Shown here: positions 1 to 12,200 of the stretch, one piece after another
Layout: every line of letters begins with the position of its first letter
Numbering within the stretch: the first letter of the stretch is position 1
Assembly: GCA_003254925.1 (NCBI GenBank)
Contig: QANZ01043739.1
Coordinates: 61,889-125,888, forward strand
DNA: 64,000 nt
Direction of reading: 5' to 3'
DNA from: Chamaecrista fasciculata
Taxonomy: Eukaryota; Streptophyta; Magnoliopsida; Fabales; Fabaceae
Position numbers and translations under genes: made by a program
Notes under the pieces: generated by a model
Databases searched by the model: none
The model's input: the letters and a program-made list of their open reading frames with translations, nothing else
Told to the model about the DNA's origin: nothing

Positions 1-215
1 TCCAATCTTTTCAAATGCATATGGTTCATTTTAACAACCTAAGTTAATCGACAACTTGAAATGAAAACTAGAACAACCAGGACACAAATGAAGACCAATA
101 AATGGATAAATAATTAAACAAGGAAACAAAATTTAATAATGTATAACAAAGTATCCTACATTATATATTATTTTTCATCTTATACAAAATATTCAATATT
201 ATTCATATAACAAAC

Positions 216-3200
216 CTTCGTTTCCTGTCCAGTAAAAATAACTACCCCAACAATATACTCTGTATTTCTGAGACTGCATCCCTGAAAATGCTCAATTGGT
301 GCTAATTCAGTTTCATAAACAAAGAGTAACAAAAAATCAACATACTAGAAACAATTAAAAATACAAGAAACTGCACTTCACTCCCTAACAACTGCAACAA
401 TTCTGACTTGCTTAAGAAAAAATACAGAGCCATGATGTAGGACCAGCAGAAGAAAAAGAGAGGAAAAGGGAGAAATTGGGGAGAGAGAGAGAGCAAATAC
501 TTATATTTTGTTCCATTCCTAAACTGAATGAAAAGTCTAAAATCAAGAGTTTATAAGGGAAACTAAAATATATAGTTAAAATAATAAAGGAAATAGATAT
601 AAAGAGTCATCCTACAAGCTCTAGCAATGGCTTAACTCTTGATTTCCACACAATTATCCATATCGATTTTTTTTTATCATATCACTAATCGCTCTAAATA
701 TGCTTAACCCATTCCACACCAATCTACCCTGGTTCGAGAAAACTTGACTATGAGTTTTGAAGTAGAAAAGTCCCACTTGAACCCTTAGGTAGGACAATGA
801 GCAGTGATAAATAAATAAGAATAACAAAAGCAACTTCGGCCTCTCCAAGTTATCACGAATAGAAAATTTGATATTATATAGAACTTTAGGGTTTGATTGG
901 GAGGTTAGTCCTGGAATGAGGTCATTTCAGGTGCTTCATAACCATCCATTGAGAGCTTACAAAATAATGGGGCAGGTTAAGATGGTTTAGCAGTTGGAAC
1001 ATATCCTAACCCACTCCATTCCACATCCCAATTTACAAACTACTCTAAGTCAGGGGGCTTGGGATGGTTTAAATCATTTATAATTTTCCATTTCCTTTCT
1101 TAACCCTCTTCACTTGCCTATTTTATTCTAACTGCTTTTTGCAAGTTAACATTGGAAATTTTTCCCTTCAAACCTTCACCCCAATTAACATCCAAAGTTA
1201 AAGGGGCTTTTTGCACTTTTCTCAATAATAATGGAAAATACTCAGAAATGTTATTCTGAATTTAAGCCTTTATTTGATATAATAAAAAAAAAAAACCATA
1301 TCATTGGAAGTATCACTCTAAATAATCTTTTCCCACTCTTCGTCAATCTCACAACAAACAAAATACTTCAAGCAGAATGAGAAAGAATGAGCATAACATA
1401 CTCGCAGCAAAATTTGGTTTGGGCTGAGAGGCAGAGTTTGATTTTGAAGAATAAGGTTTCCAGTGAAGGTATACAATGAATTGTTTGGTTGTTCACACTG
1501 GATTTCACCTACAATTAGTTACAAAACTTCTAGTCAGAAAAAAAAAAAAACAATAAATCAATCTTGCATATATATTGCATATCCAACCAATACTGAAATT
1601 GGTCTTTTGAATAAATTAGCTAGAAAGAAAATCATTTTGAAAGTTTACAATCTATAAAAATTAATATATCATTAAGATTAAAGCCATATATATTCGCTAT
1701 TATCTTCATGGTTTCTCAAGCCAAAATCATGTTCTTTCAAATTGAAGTTGAACGCTTGCATAAAGTTCCAGGATCTCTATAAATGCATTGCATAAGATAC
1801 AAACACTGCAGTTACCTATAACCGCAGTCAGCCTCATTCAAAAACTGTTTTAATATGATGCTGAAGAATGATGAACAGGCACATACCATCATTTTACAAA
1901 GCAATGTTCGGAAGTTTTATATATATCGGAATGGAACATAATCGAATCAAAAGGAACAGAAAGGGAAAGATAAGTGTTACAGATACCAGACTACAATATA
2001 ATCCTTTATCACTAGTGCGCTAAAATGAAGGGTTCATATTACAAGTCCTCATAATATACTTCAGTATTTTTCTGGTTGTTCTTTGGCCATTGGTTTTCTT
2101 TAGGAATTTATTAGTATATGAATGAAATATTAGAAGAAAGGTAAACAAAAACCATGAGTTCCAAAACAAAAGAAAGAACAAGAAACTCGAATAGAAATTT
2201 AAATATAGAAATGATGATCCTATATTCTACACTCATGCACACAAGAATATTGATTCCATGTGGTTTGCATAGATGGGATACTTTTAAAAGACACCGTAGT
2301 TCAGATTGGAAGCAAAATCACATCCCAAAGCTTTCTTTTATAATGAATTGATTGATTGGGATTTGGGAATAGACTCAGATAGATATGCCCAAAACCATTG
2401 TAAAGTGAAAAAAGAAGTTGTACCAAAATGCCTAGAAGGAAGAGATGGGATGAAAAGTTTAGGCTGAAAGGTCACCACTACATAAAATATCCAAGAACTT
2501 TAATGGCAGATGCACATTTTTAACATCCTGGCCAATTAAATGGAAAATAATGACATTAAGAGTTACAGCTAAATCAATAAGAATATATAAACCTTTAAAC
2601 TCATTTGCCTGCTCTGGAGTTAGGTAATCACAAGTCTTTTCCAATGCTTTCCTAATCTTTAGATTGGTCTCCCCGTCCAGATTAGCGGTCTGTCACCAAA
2701 CATAAAATTCGAAGATAGTAGTGACCGCCAAAGAATATCAAGATAGCAATCCCTTTTTTTTTAAGAACCAAAAAGAAACAATTAAGGGTAAGTTACACTC
2801 CTCTAATCTTGGAAATTAATTAATTACACAAACCTCCGCTGTATTATGAAAAATTATATGCTCCTCTCACGAAATCAAAAGCAACAACCAATCTACTTTG
2901 ACCAAAATACCCTCAATTAAAATTGTAACTTGATAAAAATATGTATTTCTTAAAATTTTATTGCAATATTATTTACTGTATTAAAATAATTAACTAAATT
3001 TATTCTAAAAAGTTTTTACAATTATAATAATGTTTATGTTGATTAAATATATATTTAATAGACATGTTATTATCAAAACTAAATACTATAAATTAGTGTC
3101 CTTCAAAAATTTATTAAAGTAATTATTCTGTAAATGAGTTCTTAGCTATTACTAATTATTTATTTTGTATTATATAATTTTAAAATTTTCTAAATTAAGA

Positions 3201-6200
3201 AAAGTTGTTATTCTAATCATTTGAATTTTGAAGGTATTTGGATCAAAATAAGTTTGGTTGTAGTTTATTTTATATATTAGAAAATAACTATGTAATTCAT
3301 ATATGAAGGCCAGGGGGAAGTAATACATAATAGAAGTAAACCTCAATATAGCAGACACCATCTGCATTTGTAGTAGCCAGGAATAGCAGATCTGCTGGAA
3401 AAAATTTATCCTGATTAACCTGAGACAAAGAATTATTATGATTAACAATATGTTTCTATTTTTAAATGGGATGGGATTTTCTTAGCCCAGTTCTAATTAT
3501 GTTTAACAGGTTGCAGGGCAGGATTGTAAAACCTCACCTATTTTGACAGCTCTAACGACAATTAACAATGACACCATCACAAAACAGTCTACCAGACTTC
3601 AAAAGATCCGCATACCAAACTAACAGTACTACAGTCTAGAACTTCAAACCAATGCTTTAAAAAGTCATTGAACCAAAGAGGCTGTTGGCTCACCAGTTTA
3701 AAGTTACAACCAGTTGACATCATAAACCATAAGTATACAAAAATTAATCACTAAATATTTTAAAGTAATTAAAGTAATAATACATATTCACATAAGATAT
3801 AACTAGATTTAAAAAAATTTAATCCACAATTTCAAACACATAATCTATATTACAATTCTCATTAACAAACAAAATTACCAAATAAAGAACATATTTTGAA
3901 AAATTTTCATAACTAAGGGACCTTAAGAGAATCAAAACTTAGATGGGGCCTTAGAGGCCTCTCCATGCTTTCAACAATCAGGCTTTGATATCAATTGATG
4001 AGACCCAAGGGACCTTTGAGAACCCTCTCTCAAAAGCTAGCCATTAAGAGAGGACAAGGCACTTAAATACTCAACCAAGCATCTCGTTCTACTCAATGTG
4101 GGATTTAGGCATCCCATACTACCCAAGTCCCTATCATAACCCAAATAATCTAATTATTACCAAAAAGGTTGCTGCATGTACAAGCTCAACATGTGTCGAA
4201 ATTCAATCTTGCAGAAATGTAGACCATACTCACTTTGACAATGTCTCCAACCTGCAGATTTTTCCAATGTATAGACTCCCAATTTTGGTCTTGCAGAACA
4301 TCTATCATATTATTGTTTATGGCCATGTCATTTTGAAGACGCTTCTGTTGTACATAATTTGAGGAAAAAAATAATTATGAAGAAGAAACAAACACAATAT
4401 TTTCCAGAACCAAATCACATTGGAGAAACGGGTAAATTTAAATTAAAAAATGTGCAACATTTCAAAAAAATTAGCTCATGACCACAATTTAAAACAAGAT
4501 AAACTTTACAAGTTATACCCTTTCAACGTGATTTAGCATTGTGTTTTCTTTCTTTTTGAATCAACATAACTTTCATGCATACTATTTATATTTTTTTCTT
4601 TTATATGATACATCATTTTCATTATTGTACAATTACAGTAGTAAGTGGTCATAAGAAAGACTTGTAAATTCTTTAAAGTGAGATATGTGGATTTATACTT
4701 TATATTTATGCTGTTGTAGAAAAACAAAATGATCGAGGTTAAATATCTACAAATTATTGATAACTTCCATTTGTTAGAGTACAACACTTTTTTAAATGGC
4801 TCACATATATAAATGAGTATGGTTGTTTGTTTCACTATGACTAAAACAGACTATAGTAATTTTGGTCATAATTTTAATAGAAATAATTAAATGAAAGTTT
4901 AATTAATGAACAATATCACTGTTACAAGAACATTTCACTTAACCAGTTTCAAAAACTTTTAAGGATCTTACATTTACAGGAATCAAGCTGATGTTTCCAA
5001 ATTGAATAACCATCTAAGTTTAGAATATCATACTTTAAACCACATAGAAATAAATTGATTTTTTGGCCAAGCCACAAGGGTTTAAACTGTAATTTACCCT
5101 ACATAGGTTCTCTTAAGTCTTAACTATAATTCGTGCTCTGAAAAGTGAATGACACCAAATTTTCCAAAAATTTAGATACTAGAAGAGATAACTTCCTGTA
5201 CTTTCACAAAATTGATTTACTTTATAAACACAAAGTACAATATACTGCCAATATTTAGTATTTAGTAGAGAAAAGGAAACCAAAAACACCAGAAGTTTTC
5301 AGAGACTGGCATATTAGTGCAGATAAAATTTGTAATATGGAATTCCCATTTCTATTCATTTACCTTCCCAGCCTATTGTCACTCTTTAGTAAAAGTTTTC
5401 AGCAAAAATACAAGATGGCCTAAATCCACTTTTCAGCATCCTAACAATTCATTGGAACACACCAAAAAGGTGATGTGCAAGAGGGAAATTAAAAGTCTTA
5501 CCCAATCCTCAAAAGCTTCCTTGATAAGAGAAATAAGAAGCACCAGAGACAGAGGAACCACATTAGTTATTGGAGACACAGGACTACATCAGAAAAAAAA
5601 CGTAATCAGAGTTATTCCGACCTGTATAATTTATTAGCTGAAAAAAATTACTATGAAAAACAACCACCAATCAAGTACATTATTGTTGAAAATCACCTTC
5701 GCAATAGCAATAGCATGCCAGGAAAGCATAATGCTAGGCCCAAGAAAAAACTGAATAAGGTAGCTAATCCATATGCATAAAAGACAACCATACTAATGCA
5801 GCAAAGTCCAACAGATATAATGTAAAAAAGAAACAAGAAAAACAAGAAATATTTATAATATCCTAAAAGTGATAAGTATTCAACGTGACACCAAAAATAT
5901 CTTAATATAGAGCATGTAATAAGTGGAATTTCAACTGACACGATAATCTGTCAACCAAATTAAAGTGAAAAAACTAAATAATAAAAATATGTAGGTGCAG
6001 GCTAAGCTCAAGTAGTCAATAATAAAAATGGAAAGTATCTGCACTAAATATGATTAAGAGGTGATTGTTCAATACCTATTAAATGAATTTAAGGACAAAA
6101 ATTCTAAAAGAATTTTGAACTATGGGAGACCACTGAATATGTTGTTACCCCTTATGTAGAATTTTGGAATACTTTGTTAACTTCTCATTAGGCTAATCAG

Positions 6201-9200
6201 AATAATATATACAAGGCTCCTATTCTAATTCAGGAAATAAAATAATAAATACATAATAAATATGATAAAGCATATTTACAATTACTACAATAAATAATAA
6301 AAGGTAAAACACACAATAGGGTCACCAACACTCCCCCTCAAGTTGGTGCAAAGATGTCACACATGCCCAACTTGAAAACTAGTGTGTGAAACATTTGTTT
6401 ACTAAGGCCTTTAGTAAACACATCAGCAAGTTGTTTCTCTGACGCCACATAGCACAAATTGAGGATGCCACTAGTAACCTTCTCTTTGATGAAGTGTCTG
6501 TCGATCTCAATGTGCTTCATTCGATCATGTTGAACAGGATTCTGAGCTATACTAATAGCAGCCTTGTTGTCACAAAACAAGGACAATTTTTCTCTTTTTA
6601 GTAAGCCCAGCTCTGCTAACAGTTTCTGGACCCACAGAATTTCACAAACTCCCTGTGCCATAGCCCTGTATTCTGCTTCTGCACTGGATCTAGCAACCAC
6701 ACTTTGCTTCTTACTCCTACAAGTTACTAAGTTTCCTCCCACAAGAGTACAATATCCGGATGTGGATCTTTTGTCATCTAGTGATCCAGCCCAATCAGCA
6801 TCTGTAAAGGCTTCTACCCGGAAGTGACCATGCTTGGAGAAAAGTAATCCCTTCCCTGGGCTAGATTTTAAATATCGCAAGATGCGAAAAACAGCCTGCA
6901 TATGGGATTCTCGCGGGTCATGCATAAATTGGCTGACCAAACTGACAGCATAAGCAATATCTGGTCTCGTGTGAGAAAGATAAATAAGCTTCCAAACAAG
7001 CCTTTGATATCTCTCCTTATCAACAGATTCTCCAACCCCCAATTGTAGTTTGTGTGAATCCTTTGGCCACCAATCTTGCTTTGAAGTGTTCTATTGAGCC
7101 ATCAGCTCTATGTTTCACAATGAACACCCATTTACGACCCACCAATTTTTTGTCAAGTGGAGGAGAGACCAACTCCCAAGTTTCATTCTTGGACAAGGCT
7201 TTCATTTCTTCAACCATTGCTTGCTTCCACTTGGGATCTGTGACCGCTTCCTGCCAATTCTGTGGAATAGACACAGAGGAAATAGACAAGGCAAAAGCTC
7301 TATACGATGGTGAAAGGGAGTCATAAGAAACAAAATTAGACATTGGATACAAAGGACGTTTGGTACAAGACCTAACTTTTTTTCTGTGAGCAATAGGCAA
7401 ATGAGAATTATCAAGGGAAGAGGATACCTTACCAGTGGAAGAAGATTCAGCAGGTTCAATAGATTGCATGATGACTTCTTCAGGTTTGTCATCACTCTTT
7501 CTCCTAGAGTAAGTATTCAGATCTGGTTTGTTCAACCTTTCCAGCCTTTGAACGTCAATCTCCCCCTGAATTACAGTCTCATCAATCTCCCCCTGGACAA
7601 CAGTCTCATCAATCTCCCCCTGGACAACAGTTTCATCAATCTCCCCCTGGATAACAGTCTCATCAATCTCCCCCCTGAACAACAGTTTCCCTTATGTCAC
7701 CCAAGTCAAGGACCACCTCTTCTACATTACTCTCCCCCTGAAGAGGTGATGAGGCTGAGTCAAAGTAGGGTTCAGTTTCACGAAAAGTGACATCCATACT
7801 GACAAAGGTTTTTCTAGAGGGAGGATGATAACATTTGTACCCTTTCTGAGTAGGAGAATACCCTATAAAGACACATTTAAGGGCTTTAAGGTCGAGTTTA
7901 CCAACATTCCTAGTGGGGACAAAACAAACACAACCAAACACCTTAGGAGGAACAATAAAGTTACGGTTACCAATTAAAACTTCAAGAGGACATTTAAAGT
8001 CGAGTGGTTTTAAAGGCATCCGGTTAATAAGATAAGCTGCAACTAACACGGCATCCCCCCAATAATGTTTAGGTAAGTTCATGGTAAACATAAGAGACCT
8101 GGCTACCTCAAGAAGGTGTCGGTTTTTTCTTTCAGCCACTCCATTTTGAGCACTAGTGTATGGACAACTAGTTTGATGAATAATCCCATGACTTTCCAAA
8201 TAAGAATCTAGGTCAGAATTCACGTACTCAGTCCCATTATCGGTTCGCAGATTTTTTATCTGAGCATTAAATTGAGTGCAAACCATTTTATGAAAAGATT
8301 TAAAGGAAGAAGCAACATCATATTTACTTTTTAACAAATAAACCCAAGTGGTGCGAGTACAACAATCAATGAATGTGAGAAACCACCGACAACCAGACAA
8401 GGAAACTGTTTTTGTAGGACCCCACACATCAGAATGAATAGTCATAAAAGGAATTGAACTCTTACTGTTACTCAAAGGATAAGAAACTCTGGTATGCTTG
8501 GCAAACTCACAAGCATCACAAAATAGGGTTTCAACAGAGAGATTTGTGAACAGTTTAGGAAAGAGTTTCTTTAACACAAAAAACGAGGGATGCCCTAACC
8601 GTCTATGCCACTGGATAATCTCCTGACGAACATCCTGATTAACTCCAAGAAGGGCTTGACCTGAGATACAAACAGTGTCAATCACGTACAAGCCATTATG
8701 CAATCTACCACTGCCAATCTTCCTCCCTATATGAAGATCCTGGAAGACACAATGATCAGGATAAAAAACAACTTTACAAACAGGAGATTGAGACCCATTG
8801 ACAATTCGAACAAACTCCCCTTTGGGGCATGGAGAATAATTAAAAAGATCTTTAGAGGACCCAGTCATGTGTCTATTCGCACCGGAATCAACAATCCAAG
8901 TGGGGACATGGGCATTAAAAGCCATACCTGAGTGCATATAGTTAGAAGAGCTAACCACATGAGAGTCAAGTTTGGTTAATAGCCGCCGAAAAAGTCGAAT
9001 TTCATCCGAAGAGAGAGGGGCTCCAGGTGCAACATCCCGAGAAGTATTTCTCAACACTTTAGAGTCACTCATAGTGAAAAGTGAGGAAAAAAAAAAAGAG
9101 AAGTCAGCCCAAAAAACTCCAGAAAAGGCCAAAAAACCGCTGAAAAACGAACTCCAAAAAACGGTGACCGGCGCATGGGCGCGTAGCGGCGCGTGCGGCG

Positions 9201-12200
9201 TCAGACGGCGGCCGGATTTTGGTTTCTGGCCAGCGAGATGGTCGTCTGTCCAATGATGGTGGCGGTGACGCAAAACGGAGCTCCAGAACTTCACAAATCG
9301 ATAAAAAACCCCAAACTGCCCAGAAATGATCGAGCGGCGCGTGGAGGCGCGTGCATCCCTTAATGCGGCTAGTAATCTCAACTATTGTTGCAAATTCAAT
9401 TATTAGTTTTCTATCACCAAAAATTTTAGCACTCAATTTTCGGTGCTAAATGTGTCAGTTTTATTAAACACATACAATGTTCAAAAATTAAATTCCCTTG
9501 ATATTCTTCTGACCTATGATTATGGGGCTGATTGTAGTATTGCAAAAATCAATAAATCATATAGTATATTGTACTAAAGTTATTTTAGTAAATTTTTCAG
9601 ATTCAGGACTTGTATATAGGCTTTGGTTTAGGTTATTTAACAGTTCAGTCTTTTCTAGAGTCCAAGTTCTCCATATTTACTTAGTAGTCATAAGGAAAGC
9701 CAGTAGTCTTCATAGGACAGTCCTCATATTATATATTATAGAAAGTCTATAAAAAGGTATGTCATGCATTGTTTCATAGGAATTACTAAAGTTGTCCTTC
9801 TATTACAGCAAATTGATCCATTTTCAGTTGTGTGATGCCAAGGTTACTTACTTGTTCTTCCCATCTTCTCACCTGTTTTCATTATTTATATCAATGGCTC
9901 CAAACCTCACTTCTTTGGTAGACATCACAAAAAAAGTGTTTAAAATAAAAAATGTAAATTCTAGTTTATTCTTGCTTAACTTTTCCCTAAAATCCATCCC
10001 AAGATCCTAACTTCTTAGGTTCTGTTCACGGCATTCAAAAAATAACTATTTCAACCGTAACCCCATCACACCTGTCACGGACTTAGATTTTTCACCTATC
10101 TAATGACCGTGCGGCCTAGCACTTTCGCCCCTCAAGTACTAGTCAGCCTTTCACAACTCACACTCAAGAGAGTAGTGGAAGTGAAGAAGAGAACACAAGA
10201 GCTTAGAGAACTTGGAATGCTTGTATATTACTCACAATTCTTGGTTGGTTACAAATGAGCAAGGCTACCTCTATTTATAGCCATCTCCACCTCCTCAATG
10301 GACGGTTAGGATTTGGCCTCACTTCCACCTCCTTAATGGACGGTGGGGATCTAAACCTTTTCCACCTCCTTGATGGACGGTGGAGATCTATTTGATCCTA
10401 CGGTCAATATTTACACTCTAGAGAATTCCATACAAATATCTACTTACAAGAGAGCTCCACACAATTCTAGAGAGTTCTACTCTAGTCCACACATCTCTAC
10501 ACATATCTACATAAATCTAGTAGAGTGGAGAGAATTCTAGAGAAATCTTGATCAAACTCCACAGATCGTGACACACCGCTTCCAAATCACCCTAAACCTC
10601 ATATAAACCCAAGATTTTATTCAACAAAGCCCTTGAACCAATCTACTAAATTCTTAACATTCCACTGTTCTAGTTCAACCAATCATGCGACGCAAAATAC
10701 AAATTTTAATAGCAAAAAGTAATGACGAAGAAGATGAACGTCAACTCCGATCATAAAACCTCTTAAGCATATGTAAATACTTGCACTAATAATGATTTCC
10801 CAATAAAAATGCTAATATGACTCACATCATTCTCAAAGTAAGTCAACTGAAGAAAACAAAATATTTGTGTCAATGAACGTGATTGTTTTGCACAATTAAG
10901 CTTGCAAGTTGCATGACGATATTCTAACTGCAGACACAATGACATTTACAAACCTGATTGGTGTTGTTGCTAAAATTGAGATCCCAAGAAAATAGAGATT
11001 AGCAACCCTCCTGAACTGCATCATGAACAGAAATTTCTAAGATCTCATAAACATAGAAACTTGAACAAGATGGAACAGAGTATTCCTCTGGCCTCATCAA
11101 ATACAACTATATCTTACCTTGAATCATCAATAAATTAATATGAGTATATATTACTTAAATATATTCTAAAGCAAAAGGAAAGCCATTATCTTTATGTAGA
11201 AAATAAATTTTGAAAAGAAAAATGACTCCGTACCGTGATCTTGTATTAGTATTGATGAAAAGAATACTAATCTCAAATGCAAATTAATAAAATGAAATGG
11301 TGAAATGTAAACCATAATCAATGTACGGAATACCTATTGCTATTCCAAGACCAGGCTGGTAGCCTAAAAATACAAATATACTATCAACAAGATCGACTTT
11401 GTATTTATAAAACAAAAATCCATTGGCTAAAATTGTCAAATGTGCTCTGATTCATAGTTCAAAAGCATGGCACCCACAAGAATCATCGCATGTGCTTAAA
11501 ACTGTTGAAGAATGTACCCCTAAAAAATGCAAGACTTTTATGTAATAATAGGTAAATCTCATATTTAGAAACTGACAATCAAATGTATCCTGCGTAAGTT
11601 TGACAATCAGAAGGTTTAAAATAACTTACCTGTTCAAACAGTCCTTTCGGCAAGAAAGTTAAAATGTTATATTTTGTAGTTGATATCGAGTTCCCCTGAT
11701 ACAATGATTATCAACTAATCAAACATACAACATAATATTATGCATAAAGAGAAACCCCCAATTTCTGGAAGTTTGCAAAAAAAAAATGAATGAATTGGTT
11801 TTAAGGTGTATTCATGAGATGAAAGACAAGAATAAACTGAATTCAGAAAACTACTTAAGATGGCAAATTAACAAAGTCAGTCAACCGTGTTTTTATGCAA
11901 GTTCTCAATTTTAGATGCTCTGGAAGATATGAACTCCAAACAGAGAGAAATCAAGAAAGTGAGAAACCATAGTTCCTTCTTTATCAGAATAACCATCCAA
12001 TTTTATGCTTCACTAAATCTGGACATAAATCCATTATATTCACTACTCTGTAAAACTTAGTCTCTAAATTAGTTAATGTTAATACCAGCAGAACTTTACT
12101 AATATGTATATCCTTACTTCAGCTAACCTGGCTTTTCCATCCATGTCTTAACCAAGCAAATGTGTCAAAGGTCTTTATTCTTGGAGCATAAACTCTCACG

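Larger units (their letters stand above)
6140..9362 (-). mobile_element. Decayed Ty1/copia retrotransposon in ALA3 intron 3
   Basis: Read on the minus strand, the order is protease, GAG-pre-integrase, integrase, reverse transcriptase, RNase H, polypurine tract (GAGGGGGAG) and 3' LTR, the Ty1/copia order. The 3' LTR is present (6140-6330). No matching 5' LTR, primer-binding site or full gag was found to the right, so the element is truncated there and 9362 is only an approximate edge. Three lesions are visible: nearly all gag is missing, there is a +1 frameshift in a 27-bp repeat near 7671, and the RT core is deleted near 7042. The element is antisense-neutral: it lies in the same transcriptional direction as ALA3. 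Confidence 0.85.

Noticed and set aside
4533..4835. 100-codon minus-strand ORF in ALA3 intron 4
   Set aside because: AT-rich intronic sequence; exons 4 and 5 splice in phase without it.
5317..5637. 106-codon plus-strand ORF
   Set aside because: It overlaps ALA3 exon 4 on the other strand and has no features of its own.
6140..10573. The 10073-10573 LTR as the missing 5' LTR of the copia element
   Set aside because: Ends and length (501 against 191 bp) differ, and no copia sequence adjoins it.
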